DNA from: Thysanoteuthis rhombus
Taxonomy: Eukaryota; Mollusca; Cephalopoda; Oegopsida; Thysanoteuthidae
DNA: 64,000 nucleotides
Assembly (NCBI GenBank): GCA_963457665.1
Contig: OY735215.1
Coordinates: forward strand, 26,496,597-26,560,596
Direction: 5' to 3'
The notes beneath the pieces were generated by a model. That model saw nothing but the letters and a program-made list of their open reading frames with translations. It was not told the DNA's origin and did not search any database. This document shows positions 33,897-45,899 of the stretch, piece after piece. Every line of letters begins with the position of its first letter. Positions within the stretch are counted from its first letter, which is position 1. The position numbers were made by a program, and so were the translations under genes.

Positions 33897-34086
33897 ACTG
33901 TATATACTGGACTATGAGACAAATGGTTTATAAGGGTATTCAGAGAACTAACACTCACTTCAACTTATCTTAGCCCCATAACTCTCCACATCAAGCTAGC
34001 AGTAGATGACCCCCTTGTCATTAGACACATTGTCCAGCATAATATTTGCGAATTAAATGTCAGATTTATATACCAGCATATATGGT
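33897..34086. mobile_element. Short TIR element, family T, copy 3
   Basis: The left end ACTGTATATACTGGACTATG and right end (reversed) ACCATATATGCTGGTATATA are imperfect inverted repeats. The element is 190 bp and non-coding. Confidence 0.55.
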
Positions 34087-34099
34087 ACTATTTTTTATT

Positions 34100-35340
34100 T
34101 TTGTTATTTTATTTGGTATAAATCGACTTTATAACTAAAAACAGAAGGCAAGAACAAAGTATAGATTTAGGCAGGAATCCATTTTTTAAAGATTTTTAAA
34201 AAAATAATGTTTTCCATCAGAATAAGTTCAAAATTCTTTTCGTGTAAGCTTCTAATCCTTTGATTTTCTCTACTGAAATTAGAATGTGTAGAATGTATTT
34301 CAAAAAATGTTCTAATTACCTGATAAATTTGGTCCCTGAATGCATTTAATCTCAATTGGCAGTGCAAGAAAATATTTGGTATTCTTTCTTTCGAATATGT
34401 CACCAGGAATGCTTTAATACACCAAGTTACATAAGGATGGATGGCATGCAAAAAATATCAAATCAAATATTAGAGAGAGGAATCCTATTTGATATACTTA
34501 TCTATATTATTTTTATTTTATTCTCTTGTTATTTGATTTTTTATAGTGGGAGAAGTTGGTGAATAACAGTATAAAAATAAGACGTATATAAAGATATATA
34601 TAAATAAATATATCCAATGGTGTTGCCATCTCTAATATTTAATTTAATTTAATCCTGTCTCTAATATTTGATTTAATTCTGTAGTTTATTCAATAATTTG
34701 ATATTTTTTGTTTGCTTTATATCCCTATAAATTTTGGTGTATTTAGGCATTTTCTGTCTTTCATAGTCGATTTCTCCAATGGTTTGTTCAAAGGGTGAAA
34801 TATTTTGATTGAACGCCAATCATTTAAATGAAAATGTACTTGCAAAAAACATTGTTATTCTTCTGGTTGATAATTCAACAAAAAATATTTTTGCATGTAA
34901 AATTTATTTGTACAATTTTGAAAAAAAAATAAATCAAAATTTTATCTAATTCAATTACATCAAAACTTTTTTTTTCCCCAAAAAATGGTTTAGGAAAATC
35001 GGATATCCAAAAAAAATGATAGAAAAAATCTTTTCTTGAAAGTAAATTTTTTGGAATATAATGTCATGAGGGAGAGAAACTGATAAAACTTTTTTTTTTT
35101 AAAGATTTGCAGATTCACAGTGAAAAAAATTTTTTGAACTTGGAGGGGGATGTCATCGGTATCCAAACAAAATGTGTTTTTATAATATGTGTACTAATTG
35201 TCTCTATTCATTATTTCAATGCATTTTTACTTATTGCTCAACTATTTTCAGGCTTATACGAGAAGTTGTGATTATCATGTAACCATCAATATTATTTGGA
35301 TACTGGCAAATGAAGAAATATGAGTGAGAAAAAAAGTATC
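34100..35340. other. Non-coding AT-rich stretch
   Basis: The short open frames on both strands lack motifs. Homopolymer A and T runs are frequent. Confidence 0.4.
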
Positions 35341-35349
35341 TCATTTACA

Positions 35350-36440
35350 ATTTTAGAAGTGAAGGTGGCTTAACAACTAAAGGCAAAGAGAATGTAATCA
35401 GCAAACTGAGTTCAAACACTGGTTTGGACTGTTTGTATTCACTTTGCATTGATGCCCTTTAGAATGGCATGAATCCACTTCCCCTCTCAGCTATGGGTAA
35501 ACGTTAGGTTGGTGCAAAAATAATTTCATTTATTCATTATCAGCTTTAAAGCAGTATATCTCAGTTTGATATAAAAGTTAATAATCGAAATAAGAAGCTT
35601 CAGAATCTACTCATTTTTGCCAAATAGAAACAAGTCTATTTATTCCAGAAGTCTCGAGTCCTGGAACCAATGAATTCTTCAAAGGCAATTTGAGCTGCTG
35701 CTTGGTTGCTGGAGACCTTCCCTTGCAGAAAGTATTCAAAATGCTTGAGAAAAGAATCCATTTCACTATGCGATCAACAAATGGATCTTTTATGGGAGAC
35801 TAGAAAAGACTTCATAATGGCAAATTTTTGATTTTCAATCAGTTTGTGTGGCCCCCGTTTGTCAAGCTTTTTTTTTGTTTTACTTATGTGGTGCAAAAGT
35901 TGAACAACTGTTGAATGGTCAACATTTAGTTCCTCTGCAACCTCTTGAGTTGTTTTGCATGGGTCTGCCTCAATTGGATATTGTCAATCATAGAAGTACG
36001 CTCAAAACCTTCCTCATTTTCAAAGCTCTCGTCTCCGTTTCAAAATTTGGGGACCAATGCTGAGTTATACATTCATTGATTGTCCCCCTTCAAAATATTT
36101 GGTTGATATTGCGAGCAGTTTCTGCTGCCTTACATCCCATTTTGAATTTTTACAACAAAATTTCTTGGATTTGCTTTTTTTCCATCTTTGATTTGACAGC
36201 ATGAAATAAACCAGAATTAATAGTGAAAAGAAAATATTCAGCTTAAATAGAGCAAAATTCATTCTTTAAAATTGTATATTCCATGAACGTACTTGAAATA
36301 ATAGTTCATTACAAAATGAGCATCAAATTCTTAAATAACAAAAAGCGCAATTATTTTTGCACCGAACCAATAGCAGAGCTGTTGGAACCCTTTGATGCAG
36401 TCTATGTTGGGCACCAGGCCTGCACTCTGGCCCCATGAAA
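35350..36440 (+). mobile_element. tRNA-like SINE split by a mariner insertion
   Basis: The left part has GGTGGCTTAACAACTAAAGG and a B-box-like GAGTTCAAACACTGG. After the mariner at 35507-36368 the sequence continues TAGCAGAGCTGTTGGAACC and GGGCACCAGGCCTGC, which is GC-richer than its surroundings and could be the SINE body. That the two parts were once contiguous is inferred. Confidence 0.35.
35507..36368 (-). pseudogene. Hsmar1-like mariner, internally deleted, with both TIRs
   Basis: The TIR GGTTGGTGCAAAAATAATT pairs with GGTTCGGTGCAAAAATAATT on the other strand. A TA precedes the left end, while the right flank reads AA, so one duplication copy has mutated. The TIR closely resembles that of human Hsmar1/MADE1. 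On the minus strand from ATG 36185 the decayed transposase starts EKKQIQEIL, then KFKMGCKAAETARNIN (helix-turn-helix region). It then jumps from a SLP..KIHLL segment to the C-terminal KHFEYFLQGK, FEEFIGSRTRDFW and VSIWQK blocks. The region with the catalytic aspartates is deleted, and stops and frame shifts are present throughout. Confidence 0.8.
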
Positions 36441-36449
36441 CCCCACGAT

Positions 36450-37430
36450 CGCTAAAAACAAATGATTGATTCTCTAATGAGTGTTCAAGAGATGGAGACA
36501 AAAATCATTGCTTCATGAGTTGTGTAACAAAGGAAGTAACTTTTCTCAGATTTGCATTTACCATTTTCTCTTTCAACATTTTCAAGATTTCAAGTGGTAA
36601 TCAAACTGCTCATATTTTTTGGCATTTTTATGCCAGTAAATCAGGTATAAATCAAAATTATCATAATTTCACTTTTTTATGTCTGATATAAAATTTTGAT
36701 AGAGTGTTTCAACTTGTTTGAACATTATTTCCCCATGTACAATCTTGAACTATAAATGACAAGTGTGTTTTACATTCCCAATCAATACCATTTTTTTTTT
36801 TCAAATCGTAAAATCCTTTACCTATGTGCAAATTGATACTGTACAGTATTTTTTATTCCAATGAAAAATTGTTTTATTTTTTAACTTCTTGGATTGTTAT
36901 TATGCTATGAAGTAAATTTCTTTACAAAATTGTCTGTCAAAAGATAAATGGGGTTAATGAGTGAAAGCTTTAGACCACTATTAACCACTTGGTTTATTTT
37001 TGTTTAGTCTCCTCTTTACTGTGAATTCTAATAAAGAAAATGATTTGTTCTGGTTTCACTGTTTTGAAATGAATACCCAGCCCAAATCACTCCTTTGAAT
37101 GGGCAAACAAATATTTCTGCTGTATTATCTGCTTCTGAAATTGAATAAAATTTATTATTGATGTCATTTCTTTCTCTTGAAAAAGTTTTTATGCCTTAAA
37201 GATAAGTTTTTAGGAAGACCAAATGTTTTATCAATAGTAGCTTTTCCCTCACATTGTACCACCTGTTGTACTAAGATGAGAAAGGGTATGGCAATACTTA
37301 ATGCTTGCAGTTGTTACTAATGAGTTAAAAAAACATTTTTCATAAGTTCGTTATGGCTTTGTGCTACATATTGGTTGAATTAGGTGAAGGGAGAGCCCAA
37401 TGTCTAATAACATAAGTTGTGATCATGAAG
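36450..37430. other. Non-coding stretch, nothing recognised
   Basis: It is AT-rich and has no supported gene or repeat. Confidence 0.4.
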
Positions 37431-37438
37431 TTTGAATT

Positions 37439-37617
37439 ACCATATCTGATACCATAAGACTGCAGGAAGCATCAAGAAAAAAATGCAGTTCCCTGTATTA
37501 CTCTCATTCATCATCCAGATTTTTGAAAACTTCTCAAGTTCTGGCAAATGTAGGTTACATTTACATTTTGAGCCATTTTAGGGTAAGAAGGGGGCCTTAT
37601 ATGCTGTTAAATACAGT
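37439..37617. mobile_element. Short TIR element, family T, copy 4
   Basis: The left end ACCATATCTGATACCATAAG and right end (reversed) ACTGTATTTAACAGCATATA are a decayed inverted repeat pair with the same outer bases as the other copies. Confidence 0.45.
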
Positions 37618-37759
37618 TGTTTGATTTAGTGTGTATGCAAACATTAAAAAAGCAAGCAGCCTATAGTTTCGTTTCCAGGTTGTACCATTACTCTTACTAA
37701 ATTCATCCCAATAGTGCATTTCTTGCAAATGAAGCAACAGTTTTCCCTATTTACTCCTA

Positions 37760-38080
37760 CTCTCACAAGAGCAAGAGGTGACACAAGGTCGTTTTCAATG
37801 TGTAATACAGCACCCATAAAAATTGCTCCAGTCCCCGTAACTAATGTTGTAAAGACGTCTGGACAAGCTTGAACCATCCCTCCTAATGCAATGGGATAGC
37901 ACCATCCCAAGGCAAACTGCTTCTCCGCAACGGGGCTGAGTAATTATTTGAGGTACTGGGACAAATCCAAAGGCCATAATGCGCTTAACAAAGCCAAGCC
38001 TCAACCCCTCATTGGCTATGACATTGCACTATCGGCCCTGTGGCTGTCAAAGTGCAGACTCTACCCATTGATCAATGCTA
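37760..38080 (-). repeat. Interspersed repeat family A, copy 2
   Basis: It aligns with 6470-6790: AAATTGCTCCAGTCCC, CAACGGGGCTGAGTAATTAT, GAGGTACTGGGACAAATCC, CCTCAACCCCTCATTGGCTA and ATTGCACTATC. The overlapping open frames on both strands are incidental. Confidence 0.6.
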
Positions 38081-38089
38081 TTGTACAGA

Positions 38090-41000
38090 TACTACACTTC
38101 AATCACAGTCAAAAATCTAAAAAAATATGGTGTGGAATTCAGTAGCAAAATTTTTGGTTTGAATAAGCAGAGACTATTTAATTAACCCTACAAAACGTAC
38201 AGGAGCCGTATGTGTGTGTGTGTGAGAGAGTATTTTTTTTTTAAACTTGGAAAAATCTGTCACAGAAATATCATCAACCAGCTATCCAACTGATAGATGA
38301 TGATCTTTTGTAAGGTAGCTATATTTTCAGGTTAGATCAAAATTTAAACTATAAGAACAGAGTTGTACTGCAAAGAGTATTGTAACCTAGGGTATCTTGT
38401 ATCATTGCAATTCTAAAGAAGAGTTTCAAAGGTTAACACAAAACTTTTTGCATCCATTCTATCCTTTTGAATTCATTAGGTAAAATTTGCTCAAACCAAT
38501 ACCTAAAAAGAATATTCTATCCCGATAAATTTTTATGTATAACCCAAAGTCTTTAGTTGCTTTTTTTATTAAAATATTCTTTGGGGGGTTTTGCCTTTAG
38601 TTCCTATTAGGCTGTGCACATGTGTATGTTTTGCAACCACCTGCGTTTAGCAACCAGCACACAAAGGAAATTAATTTGTGCACATAAGGTTAATTACGAT
38701 TAAGTAATCAATAATTATACATATAAGTAAGATAATGATATATTGTGATTATACTACATTGAAAATAAATTCTTAGCCAACTGTTTCTGTTAACTAGCTA
38801 TTTTTTTACATACCACATTTGCATATCACTAATTTCTTGCTTTGGTTTGTAACAGAAATATGTTTGTTATTGTAGTTTACTAATAAGAAATGCAAAAAAA
38901 AGGCTACAGTACATAAGAATAAAAATATTTTTTGTTCTTTGCAGTTTTTATTTTCCAATTCAGTGCATATTTTTCCAATTCATGTTAAATTTTCAAATAA
39001 GATTTCAATGGATTTAATTTTTCCAAAGACTTATCTTAATAGAAATGTAAATATTTTTATATTCATAAATCAATAAGTACCAAAAGTATCATTGAAATCC
39101 ACTTATTAGTTAATTTTTGGCAGGATTTGAAAATCTGAGTGTGTTCTTCCCTAAAATGTTCTATTGCAAATATGTATTTTTCATACAAAGTTCTGATCAG
39201 CGAGAATGGCTGTGCAGCAGGTAAAAGCATACATCTTGCAGTGGGGGGGGGTGCAAAAGGATAAATTCGGATTATATCTTAGTAGCAACTCTGTTACCAG
39301 CGAAGAATAATACCATCTTTTTATGAAGGATATATCAAGTTGGAGTCACATAAAACAATTGTACAGCACCATTATCCTTTATTGACGACATGGTTTCAAC
39401 TTTCAAACCCCCTCGCATAAGGTGAGATGACCTGATTCAGGAGAGGGCCCTCTCCCCCAGCGGACGCCTCTGTGTATGTGTGTGTGTGTTCTCACATATT
39501 GGCTCATAGCCAAAATTACAAAAAACGAAAATTCCCAGCTCAAAATTTCCCAAATAGGAAAAGTACCTGAAGCCTCGCTTTCGGGATTAGCGTTTCATGT
39601 TTCCCGCGTTCAACAACCTGAAAGTAACAAACATTTGCAAATAAACAGAAATTACTCACGTGGTCAATCAACCGCAGACACACACAAGTATGAAGGGGAG
39701 ACAACTCTGTAATTTTAGCTAATTTCTCAAATAATGGAAATCCTTTCTACAAATCCATTTTGAAGATATTTTATCAAACAATTTATCACCCACTCATTTT
39801 GTGCTTATCCACTTGGAAATAATTTGAAAGTATCTTTGCTGATAGATAATGAACTTGAAAGATTGATAAAATCCATACCGGAGTTTAAATTAAAATCGTG
39901 CGAGTTGTACAGTTTGAACAAGTTATGATTCTTGGGGGAACTGAACGTGTGAACTAACTTATTCAAATGATGTTGTAATTAAAATAATGAAGAAATAACT
40001 ATTGACATTGCAATAAGTCAGTTATTTAAAAAAATGGAATAATGTAATGAATAGTATGATAAAAGGCAACAACCCGAATTAGAGTTGGCACCTTCAGCGT
40101 GGAAAATTAAGGGACACCTTGCCAGCGCCATGCCTGTGGGACATAAATGAAGTGGGGAGGTCTGAGGTTCCTGCCTCAGGAGATTTAGAGTTTCAGACAC
40201 TTTCCAGCACACCGGTGAATCTTCAAGAAACAAAATTAGAGCTTTTCATCCTTCAATTTCAATGCCGTCTGCTTCTCTGAACATGAACGTCAGGGAGAAA
40301 AAGAATCAGTTAGAGTAAAGCTCAGTTACATCAATTATTTTAAGGATTATAACATAAGCTCACAGACTCCCGGAAATCGACATCTTACGAAAAAAATGCG
40401 ACAAAATCATATAAAACGTAATTTTATCGTCGGAATCTCTGAAAAAAAGATTGGGAAAAATTATTTGTTTGTATCTTGAAGAGCCGGAGATATTTTGAAA
40501 ACAAATAATGCAAGAAGTTGAGGCAGTGTGAACAAAAAAATTAAATATAAGGATTTGCATTAATTCATTTGATGATTTATTTTTTTTTATCATTCATAAT
40601 TGCCGTTTTCCACAAATAAAGATTGGCCAATGAAAAAATAAATTCCGTTTACTTTTTTGAAAAAGCAGCTTCAGGGAATCGGTACCAAATCATTATTTAG
40701 GTCTTTGAAAAGAATAAAAAATAAATTAAGATTCTCTTTTATGGCAAGTTTTTATCTTTATCCGTTAACATATTTAATGGCCATTTTCCTTGAAAAAATA
40801 AATACCACTATTGAATTTTTCTACGGAGATTTCTTTTTCATTATTTTGAATTTTCGATTAATATAATTTTTCTATTTCTAAAGCTTTTTCATTCTTTTAT
40901 TTGCTGATCGAAATTTATGTTATTTTAACGAAGCAATCAGAATTATTTTGAAAAATATTTTTCTTTAGAATTACTGCTTTGGGGAATTTCTCAAATTTTT

Positions 41001-42300
41001 TTTTGCTATTTGAAAATATTTTTTACGGATGATCGTAACTTATTCTCGCCATTATAACTTGCAATAATCCATACTACACTTTCAGTCATTAGTATGAAAC
41101 TGTAGACTCCATTTTATTTATTTGTCTTGAAACTGTTCAACCCCAATTCATGTTGTCTACTTTTGCTGACGCATTGATCTACAATCACCTTCTGTACCAA
41201 CCCTATTGCAGAAAAAAAGCAATATTTCTTTGTGCAGCATGTAATGGTATCACATTTCAGTTGGGTTACGATAAAACAACCCTTTGAAAATTAGATTATG
41301 ACCATTTTAAGTGTGAATCATTTCTGTACATTTTTAATCTCAGAATTTCAATTTTTAGAATTTTGGGATCCGTCAACAAAATTGTGTCCAAATGATTGAT
41401 TTATCGATTAAAAAGTAAACATTAATTTTAATAGTTGAATTCTATGATGTAGTTAATGAAAATTCATTGTTATTTTTTAAAAATAATTTGGACTTCGTCT
41501 GCAATAGTGAAATGAATTGCTACACCACGATAAATGAAACAAAGGCTGACACGAAGCTTCCAATATCTTCAAGGTGGCCGGTCAAAAGGCCTCAAGTCAA
41601 AGAGACATCAGTATTGTATTGATTAAGTTATAATTGCTTTCGGGCGAAAGGAATCAGGAAAGCGGATAACTTTAGTTACAAATATTTTAACTGATTTTAT
41701 ACAATTCAACTAATTTAATTTTGTATTTATTTATTTATTTTTTTTTGTAAATGCAAATGTATAAACGTTTTATTGCTTACTTCGTACTCTGGATTTGACT
41801 GGAATTTTAAATTAAGTGAAAGGTATAATTATGCCTTAAATAGTAGAATTTATTTTGTAAATTCGAAGGAATAAAGGGTTTTAAATGCAAATTTTTTTTA
41901 TTTAAATTCGTTCTTTGATAAATAGTATCAAAAATGTTATCAAAATGGATTAATATGCTGATTTTTAGCAGATTTTTTAAATTTCCTTCCGATTAAAATT
42001 GCGTCCATATTGTTTATACCAAGGACTAACGATAAAGACCCTCGATCTGGGTTCATTTTCGACGAGAAAAAAAGAGCAGCATAATTCTGTTTTTTTGTTT
42101 GTTTGTTTTTTTTTGGGGGGGGGGGTTACAGGCTCCTGAAATTCAAAATTATGGACGTTAGCTTTTGTTGGGGACAAACGAGAAAGGCCCATGAATTTTT
42201 ATCACAAGACAAGTTTCTATTAATTCCACTTGAAAAATAAATATTTCTAGCATTAGCTGTAACTCAGAGCGTATTCATGTTCATAGATTGAGTACGCTTG
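38090..42300. other. Long non-coding stretch with scattered short open frames
   Basis: No gene was identified in 4.2 kb. Slightly GC-richer patches at 39420-39715 and 40070-40240 contain short open frames without recognisable motifs or splice partners; either could be an undetected exon or an old repeat. A G run at 42115-42125 and A/T runs are present. Confidence 0.35.
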
Positions 42301-42309
42301 TATTTTCCT

Positions 42310-42440
42310 TAATTTGCTTGCAATATCTTTTTTTTTTTTTCATTTGCCTGTCGTATTTTTAAATTTGCCTAACATATTTTTTCAACTTGCTTGTCATATT
42401 TTTCTCAATTTACTTACCTTACTTTTTAATTTGTCCGGGG
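42310..42440 (+). repeat. AT-rich minisatellite, about five 30-bp units
   Basis: The units follow the pattern AATTTGCCTGTCGTATTTTT, with variants TTTGCTTGCAATATC, TTTGCCTAACATAT, CTTGCTTGTCATAT and TTTACTTACCTTAC. Confidence 0.7.
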
Positions 42441-43086
42441 AAAGGTGAAATAGTGTGGAAATGCTTAATCAAGCAATAATAATAATAAGAGAAAACAAGC
42501 TTGACTACGCTTGAGTCGTATTCCATTGCTTCATTAAAGTCAAAAAGGTTAACAAAATAGAATTCAATTCTCCGTACAATATCATTCCAAAACTACATGT
42601 TCCGTTTCAATTCTTTTATCCAGTAAATGGGATTTGCAAACTTTGGTAAAACAAGGTTTCTGGTCTGGTCATTACCATCCGCCATTGTTTTTACGTACGA
42701 AAAAAAAAAAGTCAAAATTGTGGGAGTTTGATGATAAAACTTGTAATAGAATAATAATCGTGAATTTATTTGATATTTGTTATTTTATTTTCGGGAACAT
42801 GAGGTACGAGTTAACGTTTATTTAAAAAACAGCACTTGATGGTTTCTCCTTTATACCTAGAATAGTTTCAAAAACTTTATCACACTGCTGCCCCGTTTTA
42901 GAGAATATATTCCATCTTCTTCCCGTTGAGTCAGTTAAGAGTAGTTCATTGAAAATTAGATTTTAACACTTTCCTTAAAGTTTAGGTACTTATTTTTTAA
43001 CTAAAAATATAACCGTACAAAAATATTTTAAAAAATCATTAATATAAGTATAATTTAATGTGATGGAAAGGCCTGATATGATAAGA

Positions 43087-44095
43087 CTAATTTTCCATAT
43101 CTGGCTCAATATTAGTAAGCAGCATTTTTAAATTGCCTCGTCCGTCCATCTGCAGCCGGTTTCTCTTTTTCGTCAAAAGGTCAGTAACGGCACTAAATCC
43201 ACGTTCAACTCAAAACGACAAAACAAATGCAATCAAGATCTTTTGCACGATAGCCCATTATCTAAGATAAAGATGTGTAATTTGGTGATGCATTCTGAAA
43301 TGACGGTAGCCATTCTTAAATTTGAGTTTCAACTCTCTTGTTGTTGTTGTTGTGGTGGTGGTGGTGGTGTTTTTTTTTTGTTTTTTTTTTAATTCTATTA
43401 ATTTTTCTGATAATTACATTTCTGAAAATTGATCTGAACCCAGTCTGGAATTTCCATGGTAAGAATATCTTCAAATTGTGTCGGCAAGTTCTCCCAAATG
43501 ATGACAGTTGACCTGAACATCATCATGATATATTTCTTTCTTTTCATCGAGTGCCGATCGACTCGGGAACTGGTAAAATTCTCCACGTTTCAAGTTGCGT
43601 TTGAACAGAATAAGCCTTGAAACAAATTCAGATACATCAGCCTTCATTTTAATCAAATCCAGTCCATCTTGCAGCTGCGAATTCATTTCATTAAACTCGA
43701 AGTATAAAGATGATATATAAGCTATGTCACTTAAAACTTCTTCGAACTGCCTCGCCGGAAGATATCTTTGTTTCTCAAAATATTCCAAAACTGTTTCAAA
43801 AAGGCTATAAAAGTTGTCACAGGCAGGCGCCCTACGACGAACAGCAAACTTCAGTGTTGCAAGTGATGAAATTTTTTTCATTGTTTTGTTCGCACAATTG
43901 TCAGAATAATCTGTTATTGAGAGAATCGTTTCTGATTTTGTGGATTACTTTCATGTCGTACTGCAATGAGCGATGCAAGCAATCATTAAGTTCTTTTTTG
44001 CCTCTAAATGTTGTCGATGAATGCAAGCTATAGATTTGGATCTGACTTTTCAAAAATGTTCAATGTGGCGGCCCACCGTCAACAAAGCTTCATCA
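43087..44095 (-). pseudogene. hAT (ZBED-type) transposase pseudogene
   Basis: In order on the minus strand are ACIHRQHLEAKKELNDCLHR, IHKIRNDSLNNRLF, then the frame 43881-43471 with NFYSLFETVLEYFEKQ, ISSLYFEFNEMNSQLQDG, ADVSEFVSRLILFKRNLKR and FYQFPS. After it come IPDWVQINF and finally VERGFSAVTDLLTKKRNRLQ, NLKMLLTNIEPDMEN and a TAG at 43087-43089. These are the hallmark blocks of the animal ZBED5/SCAND3/EPM2AIP1-like hAT family, including the C-terminal dimerisation motif. At least two frame shifts and several stops break it, and a (GTT)n(GTG)n microsatellite lies at 43338-43370. The N-terminal BED finger is not visible. It is followed almost directly by the foldback-like element at 44159. 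Confidence 0.8.
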
Positions 44096-44158
44096 ATTGC
44101 AACTTGTAGTATGCATATTGGTCTCTGGCACATTCTTTTGAGTTTTCATTTTTGGGAT

Positions 44159-45535
44159 CTTGGCAAGAAGGTTAAATGAGAGAATAAAAATTGTTGCCAG
44201 TTTTTCTATGAACTCTAAAGGCGGCCATTTTGTAATTCAAAATGGACAACTGTGAATGTACATTTCTTCCAATTATTACTGAACGATAGTGGGTGGATTC
44301 GTCTAAAAATTTATTATTCTTCTGGAGCCTATTTCCCACGTTTCACAAAATTTCTTTTGGGAACTTTGAGAGATATCGTATGGATAGAGAGGAGCAGATA
44401 GAGAGATCTACCAAAAATAAAATATGTTTCTCTTACTCTTTCAGCTTACTCTTCCAAATGATTTAATTGAAATCCATTGAGAACTTTTAGAGATATCGTG
44501 TGAACACTCAGGAACAAATACAGGAATTTAGGGGAAAAAAACTCAAAGAGATATTTTTGCAGCCTTTTTTTCATATTCGTTCCTGTCTGTCGATACGATA
44601 TTACTGGATATTCTCAATTAAGTTTTATTGGAAAGCACGCCCAGGGGAAAGGAATAAATGATTAAAAATTGGTGTAGAACCAGGAATTGACCGAGAGATC
44701 TCCAGAAGTTCTCAACGAATTTTAATGTAATTCTGTGTAACGGTAAAGCACCAAGTAAGGAAGAAGTAACTCAATTTTTCAGTGGATCGAGGAATTCGTC
44801 TCTGATTGAAATATATTTTCTGTTTTGATATTGTATGCATTTCTGTATTCGCTCCGGTCTGACTACACGATATTTCAAAAAGTTCTCTACAACTTCCAAT
44901 GAAATTTTTGGAAACAGTAAGACATGTATTACGTGAGATATGATTAAATTTTATACGGAGATTTTTTTTTTTTGATGAATTTCTGTATTTGCTCCTGTCT
45001 GTCCATACGATACCTCCGAAATTTCTCGATGAATTTCAATGAACTTTTGTGATATGATAAGTTATGTATTAAAAATGATGTGCTTGAATTTTGGGGTGGA
45101 TCCAGGAATCTGTTTTTGATTGTGAGATTTTTTGCATTTTCTCTATTCATTTCTACATTCACTCCGATCTGTCCCAAAAATATCTCCAAAAGTTCACGAT
45201 GAATTTCGATTATATTTTGCAAAAGAGTAGGCAATAGACTATTGAAGAAGCGTTCAAATTTTGGGCGGATCCATGCACAATTACATCCCCTTAGTTTTAT
45301 GTACACCATATGATATCGCTAAAATCTTATGAAGGCCCACACGATATATCCGATGAATTTCAATGAAATTTAGCACAGGTTCATGCACGGTGTTTTAGTC
45401 ATAATTGGAAGAAATGTGCATTCTCAGTCGTCCATTTTGAATTTCAAAACGACTGCCCTTAAAGTTAATTGAAAAAACTGGCAACGAATTTTTCTCAATC
45501 TGAATGGTTTTTAGAGATAATTTAACGTCGTAGCC
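44159..45535. mobile_element. Foldback-like element with satellite interior
   Basis: Both ends carry an inverted repeat of about 115 bp. On the left it reads TTGTTGCCAGTTTTT, GGCGGCCATTTTGTAATTCA, AAATGGACAACTG and ACATTTCTTCCAATTAT. The right end (45535 back to 45405) carries the same blocks reversed. The interior is made of the same satellite units as array S1: two units in one orientation (near 44370 and 44480), a switch near 44550, then five or six in the other (near 44580, 44690, 44860, 44990, 45150 and 45330). There is no coding capacity; the 121-codon minus frame at 44944-45309 is a repeat by-product. Long inverted ends around tandem units are typical of foldback transposons. The assignment to that class is inferred from structure only, and no clear target duplication was found. 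Confidence 0.65.
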
Positions 45536-45699
45536 AAAATTCTATCGACAAAAAATGTTAACTTACACTTTCCGTTAGGCTATCACAGCTGTCATCATAT
45601 GGAATCTCCTTCCTTTGAATAAATCAAATGGACGCGCAAATGAATCGTTGCGTATTCAAACAAAGAAAAAGAAACTTTTCTCATGAAAGGGGTTATCAA

Positions 45700-45880
45700 T
45701 AAGTTACTTCTCCCGCCTTCTGTTGGGCAGTTGGGTGATCACTGGAAAACGTCCGAATTTTCGCTGCCGGACACCAAATAAAAGATCAATTTAGCATAAA
45801 CTTGCATTGTAGACTGAACTCCTGCTAAAAATTCGTTGGGTGGATTTTCAAAAAACAAGAAAGTGCTTCGAGGTGTATTA
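45700..45880 (-). repeat. Interspersed repeat family B, partial copy 3
   Basis: It shares GATCAATTTAGCATAAACTT, CTGCTAAAAATTCG and the GTGATCACTGG context with the 7160 copy, in the same orientation. Confidence 0.5.
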
Positions 45881-45899
45881 GAAACAGGGGCCTTATCTG

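Noticed and set aside
44944-45309. 121-codon minus-strand frame
   Set aside because: It spans two satellite units of the foldback-like element and similar frames recur in the other arrays.
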